This document shows, one piece after another, positions 49,756-61,430 of a DNA stretch of 64,000 nucleotides (its first letter is position 1; the number at the start of each line of letters is the position of its first letter). The stretch is from positions 48,794,740 through 48,858,739 of the forward strand of contig CM067356.1 in NCBI GenBank assembly GCA_034190875.2, written 5' to 3'. The position numbers and the translations under genes were made by a program. A model generated the notes under the pieces. That model was not told where the DNA came from. It saw nothing but the letters and a program-made list of their open reading frames with translations, and did no database searches. The stretch is from Urechis unicinctus. Lineage: Eukaryota; Annelida; Polychaeta; Xenopneusta; Urechidae.

Positions 49756-50799
49756 TTCCCAGAAGCCATCTACTGAATATACGCAGGTGATTTCAAAATA
49801 CATTCGTATTAAACGCCTTTGCTTAAATACACTGCGAAAAAGTGCTGATTTACAAAATATCAATTAACGGGAGAAACTCCCGAATATATTCAGTCAGCAC
49901 ATATTCAGTCAACACACATGTATCCACACCATTGCATCCACATATAAGTCACTTTATTTGCCAGTCCGGCAATGTCAATGTTTCGTTAATTACAGCGTTG
50001 ATACATGTCTCAGGTGATAAAAAACATCGATCTCTTCCGTGAGTCGAGCTTATAACCAAACATAAATAGAGCGTTCTTTTTAATTTATCTATGTAATTCG
50101 AAATGGCATTTCAAGACCACCACCATTCATGTTCGCAGATTATAATATGCTAGCCTCCATCAATAGTGGCATTATCTGATTGTTGCCGATATTCATTATG
50201 ATTTGGTTTAATGCGGCTTTGCATTGGAGTGTTTCGCCTAAGATGGTTTCAATTCGATCAAATGATGCAGTTTGTGCAATGCTATGGCGCCATGCAAATG
50301 ATATCAGCTAATACATGAACGAAAGTATGACTGGATAGTGATTGATGGATCGTTTGGAAGCTTCATGACTCATTTGTAACAGTAGTGGTCGGTAGAAACA
50401 AATGCATTGGGAACAGCGGTGACGAATATATCAGAACTAACAAAACTGCTTCCATGAGCAGCGCTATTGCCATTGCTTTTACTCAAATTACAATCAGTAA
50501 TTTGTACTGGTAGATCAACACCACAACATCTTCAATGAATCCGTACGTGTAGATACCAATGCAACAGATGACAATATCTGGCTGTAGTCGACACTAATGC
50601 GATTTTCACCTGTGATTGCTTGATTGTAGGTTAATGAATATAGTACGTGCATCACGGTGCGCCAAGCAAGTCACGTCACTAAAAACATTGCTTCCGGTAG
50701 ATGAGTCCCAGCGGAAGTTTTGCAGCCTTACACCTGAATTGGTACATTTAGAAAAATATTCACATCGATGCACACATTAGCATGCAACGTGCTGTGGAT

Positions 50800-51960
50800 G
50801 ACATTTGAAAAGCAATCAGCACTCTTAATGCTTAGGATAAAAGGTAAAATGTTGTCGGTTTTTCAAAAACCACATCAGTCTAACTAGCTTAATACAGCAG
50901 ATGCATGTTAAGACACACGCAGACTCTGCAAAAACAACCTGTAGCAGCAACACCTAATGTTGCGAGTCTTTGTGCAGTGTTCATATAGAATCTATTTAAC
51001 TGTGCTTGAAGCAAATGTTTAGATGAATCCCATAGCTAGCAACAAGACATCTAAAGCGGCTTATTAAATGATGAAGATTTTCACCAGCAGCTCACCTGAT
51101 ATTTAAACAACTGCTGTGGATTAGCCCGTGTATCAACGATTGAAAGACGTCATGTACAATAAAAAAAAGAGTTGTGATCATAGAAAAACATCTGCTGGAT
51201 CATGCATATTACGTGTTCAATGAACTAAAATAGTATAACAGATAGTATCAAGCTTATTTTACGCAAGCTTTGTAATGTCGATGCATACTAAGGTATATGT
51301 GTTGTTCTATTTACAATCCGTGACAAATAACCTATGCATTTTGATAGTATTGTAATATTGGAAGCTCAGTCAGAATAAACAATTGGCTGATTTTTGTCTT
51401 ATGCAATATAAGGATTTAAACAACTGGTTATGTAAATGTTTATTGATTGACTGTTTGGGTTAATAAAAAAATCGGATCGATTCAGATAAACAAGGATAAG
51501 GATCGTATCACATTCAATTTGAAATGTTCAACGTATGCGACATTTTAGATGTCACATGGTCAAGAGTTTGTATCAGAGATGGGAATAACAGTGTCAATAC
51601 TAACCTCAGTCCATGTGTGTTTTAATATGGGTGACATAGCCTGCGGAAGCTATACGGTCATGATGACAATGATGCAATGTTATTGAGACATTGGCAACTC
51701 ATACAGCAAAGCAAAACTTTCCTCTGCATTTCATATAGGCTTGGCTGATTTTTTGTCTTATCGCCTACAACATATTGCTTATGTAAATGTTTATTGATTG
51801 ACGCATCGATTCAGAAAACAAGGATAAGGATCGTAACACAGCCTTGTTAGTTTCATTTGATGCAATATTGATTGTCATTGGCAACTTTCGATCCAGGTCA
51901 TCATAAATGATCGTTGTTAGTTTCATTTTAATAGATTGTCGTTTCGATCCAGGTCGTCAT
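50800..51960. repeat. Mosaic ('zippered') part of duplication copy 2
   Basis: Pieces of 10-50 bases matching different parts of copy 1 alternate. In copy 2 order the copy 1 sources are about 25826, 26442, 25555, 25591, 26509, 25619, 26555, 26598, 25720, 26673, 26768, 25801, 25912 and 26795. A second pass then starts at about 26516. Apart from the first piece, each interleaved series runs forward. Similar small transplants occur just before (a word from about 25640 at 50993, from about 25698 at 51060, and from about 25489 at 50820). Net result: 1.77 kb is represented by 1.16 kb. Confidence 0.75.
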
Positions 51961-52669
51961 AGATCGTTACAGCGTCCGCTGTACCGCTTGTGAGCTAAAC
52001 TATAGTCATCATTTGCTGGAGATATGATCAAAGTAGATCAAAATAGATCAAAGAAACCCGTGTATGGTGCCTTGTTTTGCAGATTACACTTCGTCATAAC
52101 AACCAAGTAATTACACCTTTGTGATCCACACGTATTGGATATTCTTGCTTATTCAGCATTTGCATTAGTACCATAATTAACCTTGGCTTGGCTAATAAAC
52201 CATAGTAACGTGTATATATTCACATGCAGAGGCTGTCAAATATATGATGTCAAGATTACCATGCTTATTTTAGGTGAGCATACGAATATAAGATTTTTCA
52301 ATAACAGTCCGATTATTTGTATTCGGGTTTGTAATTTATATGGAAACATTCTGGAATATTTGTTCATGGTATGCCTGGTAGGCTTTCAAATATCATATTA
52401 AATGGTAAAATGATATTTTACAGTTATCTGTAACTGTAGTTGAGAGTTAAAGCATTGACACAGAGCTCGTTTGTGACTTGATTCATCGCGAAACACAAAA
52501 TTGCATAATATCTTTTTGTCGCAGCAGTAAGCAATAACGTTCAACTTCCCTTTTTGTACTTAGAGACATGGGAATTTATAATATTAGCTTAATAATCATA
52601 TCGTCTAAAGCATATGATATTGTTAGAAGGCTGAAATGATTGCCGATAACGACCAGGGTAAAAATACAT

Positions 52670-53392
52670 GGACATTCGTGCATTATTTCGCGATGGTGAG
52701 TTCAGTATGCCGCCATGCGGTTCACGTGTTTCACTTCCAATTAGAAGATTACCCGCAGCACTGATATCCGACTTGTTTTTCTTTTATTGATAACGTGTTC
52801 AATAAGCTACACAAATGAACCCGCTGTAAATAACTCTGATAGCTTAGTCTCAATAGAAGGCCCACGATTAACTTCGATCCAGACATTCGTGCACCATTAC
52901 AGCTTCCCAAGCGATTGTGAGCTGAGGAGGCCGCCATGCGGTTCGTGCGTTTTATTATCACTCTACACAACGCACCGACAGCTTACTTGTATTGCTGTTA
53001 TAGACAAAAGATTGAACTACATTAGTCATATCTGTGCATGCGAAAAACTTTACAATGACAGTAATGTAGTCAGATCATCCAATTGAATTTGTTATTTATA
53101 TACCCAAAAGTATGTTTGTTTCGTTACATCATTAGGAGCTCAAAGCTTAACCTCTTCTTTGATGGCAGATCGAAACAGATTGCAATGGTAGAATCCCAGG
53201 CCATGTGGTGCACAATGCAAACGTAATGTCAATAACGGCCTATTTATCATTGAATTGTTGACGGAAGTGAAGAAGGGCTGCGGTAAGACGCATATATGCC
53301 ATGCAATGCAGGTGTACGCTTTGTGGCAGTTGTGTGGCAGTAATGCGTCAGAGGAAAGTAGCATTATCTTTCATCATATTTTCGTATAATCG
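52670..53392 (-). repeat. Downstream-flank module without a gene (partner of 27660-28371)
   Basis: Carries GCGATGGTGAGTTCAGTATG at 52690 and is collinear with the 3' flank of copy a. The homology stops at 53392, so the matching membrane-protein exons are missing from copy 2 at this place. Confidence 0.75.
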
Positions 53393-53883
53393 TTCAATCG
53401 GTAAAAGAGACTGTTCAGCCCCATATTTGGAACAAGGTTGCCAAGCAAGCTGCTTGGCAAGCGCACCTTGGAAACCAAAAGTGTTAAGTTTTCATACTTT
53501 CAGTCGCTACGCGGCGCTGTGTTCTCAGAAAAATGATCCTTACTTCGGCTGTCGCCATTTATGTTGTCGGACATTACCCTTCCTGCTTGTCGGTCTAATG
53601 TGTGCACAATTATGCCCACAACTGGAATGAGTGAAGCTTTTATGAAATCTACATTATGTAACTAAAGCGGACGAATACACATCGATAGCGAGGTAAATTC
53701 AGAGCGCGTTATAATTTACAGCTATTATTCGTGTGGTTCATGGCTTTAGGGAGGCACCGTTATCGCTGGAACGACATAAATGAATAAAACAGATTTCCAC
53801 AGTAGATCATGAATATTTACAGTCAAATGATAATTTTAAAAACTTATCAACATAATTTCCATCATGTAAACTATGCGCCGTTT
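53393..53883. other. 490-bp segment replacing 28372-31505 of copy 1
   Basis: Unrelated to the copy 1 counterpart. It contains an imperfect hairpin around GCCAAGCAAGCTGCTTGGCA (53438-53460). No gene seen. Confidence 0.6.
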
Positions 53884-54116
53884 CCTGATTACATTGTTAA
53901 AATCTGGAGCAGAACCGGAAGCTTGATGAGTCGTTTGTAGCAGTAGTGATTGAAGCAAATTGATATGTTTAATAAGTTCAATGTACGATTCTCTTACCCT
54001 ACATCCGCGTATTAGCCATTTCAATTGCCAGTCCGGAAATAGCAATAATGATGTGCATCTCAGGTGACTTACATTATCGAAACGAATTGAATCTCTTCTG
54101 CGAGCCAAACTATTTT

Positions 54117-54974
54117 ATCAGCATCTTCTGCATCCTCGCATGTACTTAACATGAGGTCAGTATTTCATAGAAGGCCTGCAACACCTCCTTCTGGTTCACG
54201 TGTGCAGGTTACAACGGAATTATTTGACAACTGTCATCGTGATTATTACGTTGTTTAATGTGACGTCATTTATTGGTGTATGCAACGTTGACTGCTACAA
54301 TTCTGCAATAGACCTGCAGTTTATGAACTGCGGTGGCGACATACGAGTGATGTCAATTAATGCAAGTATTGCTGGATTTTGATTTTATGTTCAAGCCTCA
54401 GACGAAATATCTATCCCAACAGTACATTGTTTCACTATCGCTTGATATCATAGGAAACTCAACAGCTATAATGGGCACTTAACAACGCTTTCTGCATCGT
54501 CTGTTTTTCGCAGATAAGCAGCATTGACACAAAAGACTAACAGTGATTGAGTTTTTTTGTTTCGTCAAATTATTTCACTCTGTGTTTAATGTTTTCATCT
54601 CCATAAAACCTGCAACAAGTCATCCAAAGCGGCGCATACAAACTGTCAGTTCAATCCAACTACATTTTCTAGCATGTTTTTTATCTATTTATTCAAAATC
54701 AAAGCGCGAGCTTCGTTACAGATGTAATTGTCTGGCTGTTATCTTGAAGTCATTAATTGGATATTTACTGTGCGGCTGTGATATATATTGTTGAATGTTT
54801 TACGGCAGGGACGCCTTTTGTGCCTTGATATTAGTCATTGTGTGTTTTTATGTCACATTATATTTTAGGACCTAATGGCCACTGTTCTTCACTATATCAG
54901 AATCTAAATGGAGAATTGTTCCAACCAAACCTTGGTCGTGAATTACAGCAATAACAGATGTTTTGTTGAGTATT
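54117..54974. other. 860-bp segment absent from duplication copy 1
   Basis: Contains a short AAGCGGCG family word (about 54613), a TGACGTCA palindrome (54261-54268) and a plus-strand hydrophobic frame at 54200-54382 preceded by a fair acceptor (TTCACGTGTGCAG). That frame (TTVIVIITLFNVTSFIGVC then a Cys-rich stretch) looks like a signal-anchor, but it has no ATG and a competing ATG frame overlaps it. It is not called a gene. Confidence 0.45.
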
Positions 54975-57900
54975 TATTTCAAGACATTTTTCACCCACGT
55001 GGTTTGTAGGGTTTTGCGCAAGTACCAATAAAATTCATTAAAGGTGGAAATAAACACTTGAGGATTCAAATAAGACAATGTCACTTATATTGCTTTATAT
55101 CATGACATTATTATAATGGGATGCAATGAAGACTGACTGAGTTTGTTGATATCATTCAAATTAGTTCTTTTTCGGTAATGTAAGTACGTGGTGAATAACT
55201 TAAATGCGCCAATCGACAACCAAAAGAAGAATGCTCTATTGAATATACGATGTAGGAAGTTAGCAGAAACACTCTCCTATAAACAGCGCTAAGAGGTTAC
55301 ATCAATTAAAGAGCGCTGTCTGCGCATCAAAGTCATCCTCTTCATTTAAAAGCAACATAACACTGCGATTTTGTTGTTTTTTTTTTTTTTTCAATATCTG
55401 TTGTCGATAAAACAACAGACATAGTCATAATTTTGAATGCATGGAAAGGACAATGACGATGAAAAACGTTATTTCATGTGGTCTTTTTGGTATAATTATG
55501 TTTCCTCCGATTCTGAGGTTAGATGTCAGGGTTTGTTGATATTACAATGCAAAGATAAAACAGGTGATGGAATGCTTATCGGTGAGGTTTCAAATTCATT
55601 AGCCGAAAATTTCTTCAACTGACACCTGCCACTCACACTTTCAACTTATTTGAAACGACTGTGTCCTCTTTTCTTCTACAACAACTGGAAAGAATCGATG
55701 GGAAACGGCCATATAAGCAAAGATTTTGGTCAGTTTAGTGGTGGCATAAGAGAGGTTTAAATTCAACTTAAACACTTCCAATCACAAAAGCATTTGCAAT
55801 GTCTTCCGTCGTTCTTAACTTAATCCGAACGATAATTGATGAAGTAAAACGGTCTGCACAAAACATTTAGTAAATTCTTTTTAAACAGCCGTGATAAATA
55901 CAGTTCAACTTAACCACTTACATATATACGTTACAGTATTGTATAACTGGAATCTGACATTTAGAATACCAATTGTCTGATATTAACCAACATTGCCTAA
56001 AATCAAATAAACTGATGAGAAGGTTGATTTATTGACTTCTAGGTTGAAATTATTAGGATCGATTACAAATTTGCCAGTGATAAATCTACACCTATGTTGC
56101 TAAAGTGACGACATCGTAATGTTTGAGTTGCTGAGCATATATGTGAGTGTTGGCGACTGCGTTGCAGCGCTGTGGGATTGTTCGAGGGAACAGCATGGGG
56201 GAATAGTAGCGCTGCCATAAGGCTCATATAATGTAATCGCGTCGCGATCAGCGGCGAGTCCCGTGATTTAAATTGGCTATTGTTCGTTATGCTTGCTTCA
56301 TTGCAATAAATGGTCCCGCGATTTACTTCGATCCTTGGCGTCATGCATCATTACCGCTTCCTCTTCACCAGGAAAGCCTGTTTCATTTGTGGGTCTCAAT
56401 ACAATGCTTGTCAACGTTAGCTTGAGATATGAACGCTTCTACGCTAGTGTTATTACCTTTATGCTGACCTAAAATGTATTTGCTGGCCCTGGCGCTTTGA
56501 ATATACTTGCTGATGCGGTCCTTGGTATGCGCCTGTGATTTGCCAATATGGCTAACTGTGGTATAGTTATCTGCGTCAAAACAGGAGCCATGAACTCCTA
56601 CATGCGTTCAAACTTTGCAACCACCAGTGCGTAACAAATACCGTTACATCAAATGTTAATTCATTGTAAACAATTTTCTGATTGACATCTTATTGGGTGT
56701 AAAAGGCAGGCGTTCGTGTGACCGGGCCGTACTCACGTAAGCTCAATATCCTTATAGGCTACAGCCGCTTGAATGTCAGTGACTCATTAATGTGAGCTCA
56801 CGATCATGAATGATCTTGTGATGTTCATCTCATGAACAATATGAATTTTGACCTCAGTGGTCTAAGCTAGTTTTACAGCATCTAGCGCCTGTTATCTGTA
56901 AATATGACAGGGATGAATTGCATTTTGTTCCTGTTTTTGTAAACGCCCAGCTCTGCTTCGTAAACGGATGACTTGCTATTATAAACCAAGTTACTCTCAC
57001 CGATACCCAGTGCACTTCTGTGGTTTGATGGATACAGGCGCGTAAAACTTTATTTTGCCAGGGCAGTTTGCGGCATGGGTTACTAATCCTGACGTGATAT
57101 AATGCTTCATATGATCTGTTATACTGGCGTGTTATGTAACTTTCCTCTTACCTCTCGACAACGTAGATGTTATGATGCGCATCTCCTTTAGCTTGGTTGC
57201 TTTGGTGTCTTGAAACCAGGTGCTAGCGGCTGCAAGATCCTTTCGTGATTACAGCATAACAAACTGCAGCAGCCAAGGAAACTTGAGCAGTCATTTTCAA
57301 TGGTCCTGCTTGAAGGAAACCCAAATCATGCCCCATTATTCAATAAAGACAGGTCATTTCCACATTCAAACAAAATTCATGCCTTGTGTTGAGTTAAATC
57401 AATAGCGAAAAGTGTTTTTTAACTAATCGGCAAGTGGGGCACAATTTATCGGATGATGGATGCCCTGCTCGTTAATCTTGCTCCGCTTATTACGAAGTCA
57501 TGGTTTATTACAATACGTCTTTTGTTTTTTGGTGGATGGTTATCTTATCGCACAGTAGTTATTTATGAATAAGAGGATGTTTCTGATTGGTCTAAAGACG
57601 AGCAAGCGCTACATATCTGTTCATTATCCGATAGATGAGTTGATCAGTAAAAGAAATTTCTTATAATGCTGCCTTGTCTAAGAGACATTTGGCTGATTGT
57701 TTTAGTGAAGGTATGTGTGATTGTTTCCACCTGGTCGGTTTTATCGCTGTTTGTGGATATATGTGCCAAGCATATTACTTTGTGTATATAAATTTACAAT
57801 TGCTGACTGCAACTTAATATGTCGAATGGGGGATCATCTCTATGGTTGCTATGCAATGACATTTTGTTTTTCAAATATATCTATTCATAAAACTTTTATA

Positions 57901-58735
57901 ACTCAACAACAAGGTTGCACTGACCATCATAACTCAACAAGATATTTTTTTTATACTGTTACTTAACACTTACAACGACAACGTCGGTCGTGACACGTTT
58001 AGGCGGATTGCCTGTATATCTTGAATAAAAGTCATAAGAAAACCGTACCTGATTAGAACCTAGCCATTTGCAACGGAACAGGGAGCGCTGATTGAAGCAT
58101 CCGTGGCTTTATTACAGCTGCGCAGACCATTATAAACTCTTTCAATGTATCGAGTTTAATAGATAAGGAAAAGCTATTATGTGATGCTTAACAAAATAAC
58201 AATCATGCAATATCGCTCCTTTAAAGGACATATATGTAATGCCACATCGATGTTTAAGGATAATGGGAGTGCTGATTATGTTAACTCATTCAATCATATA
58301 TAATTCATCACACGTATAAAGAACCTATATATACGACCTAAGCAAAGTCTCATCTCCATATTAGCCAATTCAATTAACAGCCCGGAAATCCCAATAGCGC
58401 ACTGACGACAGGGATAAACTTATGTGTACCCAACCAATCGTAAGCAATCGGACTTCAGACGTCTGCCATCTTACCTATTTTAACAGAACATTTTTTTGCA
58501 TCCACATCAATTACTTCACTGTGTAGTCATGTTATATACATAGACGTATCAAACATCAAGGAACAATGTATCGATTGCTTAACAATGAAGGTTCCTGGAA
58601 TGATCCTAAGAAAACTATACTTTTTGCGTAGTATTTCATACATTTATTGTTGCTTAGAAATTAACGTGATTTACAGTAATATGTTATATGCGACATCTTT
58701 ATTGGATTATAGGACAGGCCGTTTGGTGTTCCGAC
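54975..58735. other. Duplicated non-coding DNA; no supportable gene
   Basis: Partner of 31927-35925. It contains the module relic at 56245-56390, a CTTTAGCTTGG element at 57185-57330 and a copy 2-only piece at 56520-56703. Frames shared with copy 1 show no sign of constraint by eye. Confidence 0.45.
55373..55391. repeat. Poly-T tract
   Basis: A T-rich run with about 16 consecutive T. The copy 1 equivalent (about 32276-32290) is the shorter TTTTGTTTTGTTTTT, so it expanded after the duplication. Confidence 0.8.
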
Positions 58736-59043
58736 GGCTGACAATAGCAACAAGGGTCAATACAGATATGTCCGCGTTTCGGCTTCAGCTATGTAGTTCG
58801 GCATTGCTTCACCCGTATTTCGCTCACTACATAGCATGAACTGCTGAGAGCACGTGTATTCGTGCTTGCTGCATCGCTGAGGACTGATCTGGGGGAAATG
58901 CACATGGAAAATGTCTTAAATTGCGCTGATTAATTTGATCGATACAGGGTCAGCGGCAAGGACGCTTGATTTAAATTGGCTATTGTTTACATTGACAGGA
59001 AGATGATAATCCTAAAAGATTCATGCAGCTCCCTGTCACCCAA

Positions 59044-60593
59044 GCGATGGTGAGTTCAGTACGCCGCCATGCGGTTCGCGAGTTTCACTTCCAATTAGAA
59101 GATTACCCTCAGCACTGCTATCCGACTTGTTTTGCTTTTATTGATAAACTGTTCAATAAACTACACAAATGAACCCGTGCTATTCATACCTTTGCATCAT
59201 AAAAACTCAGTAATGGCCAATTTATTTCCTGGTCATGTAATTGGATACTTTGTTTATTCGTTCACCCATTGCGTGGGTTTCATTACATCATTCAAAGCAC
59301 ATTAAATGAACGTCTGCCTTGACGGCAATTTTGAACAGAGTGCAAAGTTAGAGACCCCTACCACATCGCACATAAATTTAGCCACAGTAATATAAATGGC
59401 AGCAATACAATCATTTCATTGCTAATGCAATTCACGTTTCTTCTCCAAAAGGCGATATTGTCCATGAAGCGGTTTTGTGGACAGAGGCACATATGCGATG
59501 TAATGCTGGAATGCGATATGTAGCAGTAATACTTCACAAGAGTGTGTCTAGTTGTGTCACATTAACCTTTATCTTCCCTCACTGATCGCATAATCACACT
59601 TCCTGTTCCGGTCATGTTGGCAACTTACAGCTGGAGGATCGCTACTTTGCCATATCTCTGGTTTCGTGTCAAATGGCCGCGTACTGTTGCTGAAGTCATG
59701 ACATCAATACTAACTGTTGTCCACGATCGAACTTTAAACAGCAAAAACCATTTCTGTCATTACCGAATCCTCGTTCAAACCTGCAGTCTAAAGCTGTCAA
59801 AACAAATATCATGTACTGCCCAGTCGACGGCCATCGTAACCATATACCACGATGAATGGCTATGAAACATTGCCCATGATCATATCATTTTATGTTTGTG
59901 ACCCACAGTTTTCGTTTATCTTTATGCTATGCTTCGTATATAGAACACTACCTCATAGCCACTCACGCGGGTCACCCTCGATATCTGCCACGACACAGGT
60001 TCCACCTGTCATGTTAAAGTAAAATTCGAGTTGCGTTCACGCTGAATAGAATTCCCATATCTTACTGAAAATACTTTTTCAATTATTATTGCTATATCAG
60101 ATTCACTGCCCATTTTCCCAGCAAATGCAGTCAGCAAAATATGGCTTCTACGCTGATGTTATTACCGTTTTTTAGTATTAAATGTGTAAACAGCTCTGGT
60201 GTTTGTAAAACAAAGGTTTTGTTTTCACAAAATAACGGACATCTCAAAGATTTAACACTACGCTATATCTAAACAAACGTCATCGAATCCGACTCTGTGT
60301 ACATTTCGCGGTATTTGGCCAGGCAACCAGTAACATCATTGTACATCTTCCATGTCTTTGTACATCGTGTTCAAACATGTATCCTTCTTTCAATCACACT
60401 ACAACCAACGGGCAAGAGAAGCTCACATAAAGTCATGTATTTCATCAGTTTTCAAATGTCAGAGTAGATGAGTTAATCACACGCATGCGCAACCTATCCA
60501 TTCGTTCTTCAGGCATCGCTATCTACACCATGAGCTCCAATGAACGTCGTCAGCGTCATCCGATACTGATGGAATGTCAGCAATAACACATGA
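59044..60593 (-). repeat. Downstream-flank module of membrane-protein copy c
   Basis: Nearly identical to 36939-38486. Differences seen are scattered single bases and one- to four-base indels. No open frame is conserved. Confidence 0.7.
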
Positions 60594-61073
60594 TCAAAGC
60601 GAAGACACAGGATCATTAGAAATCACGGTCCTCGTGTTGTTCGGATAAACATACTCCGTGACAAACGTCGAGTAATTCCGTGACATTGAGCGGCTGTTCC
60701 AGGAACTGTTGCTGTTGTCAGGTCGCTGAAAACGTGTAGCATTCGCTAGATGACGGCTCAACATAACAAAAACTCAGGTTCCTCCGAAGAGAATCATAAC
60801 ATTATGTTGTTTCCAATTGAGATAATTATGGCTGTAATCTTGTAGCTTTATTACATAATGTATGTATCTCACCTCTCTGATACAGCGTCGGAGGCAGCAC
60901 GTGGTGATTAGTGCCAGTAGCACCGTGGTTACTCCCAGAGCCAAGCACACAACGAATAATGTGATGATGATGAGAAACACAGTTGTGTTGAATCTAATGG
61001 TGTCACATGGAGCTGCTGTTGTCTGCGCTATCCTTGATCTGTCATGCCTGACAGCATACACAGGTAATTCCAT
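60594..61073 (-). CDS. Membrane-protein family copy c: transmembrane exon plus tyrosine-rich tail exon
   Basis: The tail exon (60594-60725) is base-for-base identical to that of copy b and encodes the same 43 residues with NYSTFVTEYVYPNN and terminal VSSL. The intron (60726-60872) is again 147 bases, with donor GAG|GTGAGAT and acceptor TTTTCAG, phase 0. The helix exon ends at 60873 and differs from b only at TC versus SY before the basic LRRCIRE. Upstream the frame continues through AAPCDTIRFNTT to an ATG at 61073, which would make a complete 110-residue single-pass protein. Alternatively the exon starts at 61047 after TGCTGTCAG, an acceptor-like site shared with copy a, and the extracellular part lies further upstream. 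I favour the acceptor because it is conserved between a and c while the ATG is not. Unlike b, the intron has an in-frame TGA. Family unknown. Confidence 0.6.
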
Positions 61074-61430
61074 ATCTCAATCATTTACACTGAACAACAG
61101 GAATAATTATGTTTGCACATGCACAAAAAAGGGGAAAACCAACCATAGACAGACACAGGCGTTATGGCGCTGCGTGCACGAACCATAGATCTGTAAGTTC
61201 ACGTTGTAATTACTCGTTGTAAAACAGCCTGATAATGTCAGCAAGCAGTAGCCGATCACATGGGCCAGGATGGAATACACCACCCAAAGAGATATCTAAA
61301 GGATCAGAGCATATACCAATCACACATTGGGCTATACGCATTTAACATAGAGAGCAGGTATGTTGATGCCAGCTACCCACTATAACAAGTAGTCATTTAT
61401 AATGCTGCAGAGCAATAAACAACTTGCCCA
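61074..61430. other. Upstream flank of copy c, similar to flank of copy a
   Basis: AACCATAGATCTGT...AAAACAGCCTGATA (61182-61234) and CATTTATAATG..GCAGAGCAAT (61393-61417) match 29608-29660 and 29818-29842 in order. No exon is recognisable. Confidence 0.5.

Larger units (their letters stand above)
49756..60990. repeat. Segmental duplication, copy 2 (direct partner 24051-38883)
   Basis: Block-by-block partner of copy 1, 11.2 kb long. It has segments absent from copy 1 at 53393-53883, 54117-54974 and 56520-56703, and a strongly rearranged stretch at 50800-51960. Similarity continues past its right edge to the flank of copy a (61150-61420 with 29590-29870). Copy c is therefore more complete on its upstream side than copy b. 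Confidence 0.93.

Noticed and set aside
54200..54382. Hydrophobic plus-strand frame resembling a signal peptide or anchor
   Set aside because: It has no ATG, a competing ATG-started frame overlaps it, and its segment is absent from the other duplication copy. Kept only as a remark.
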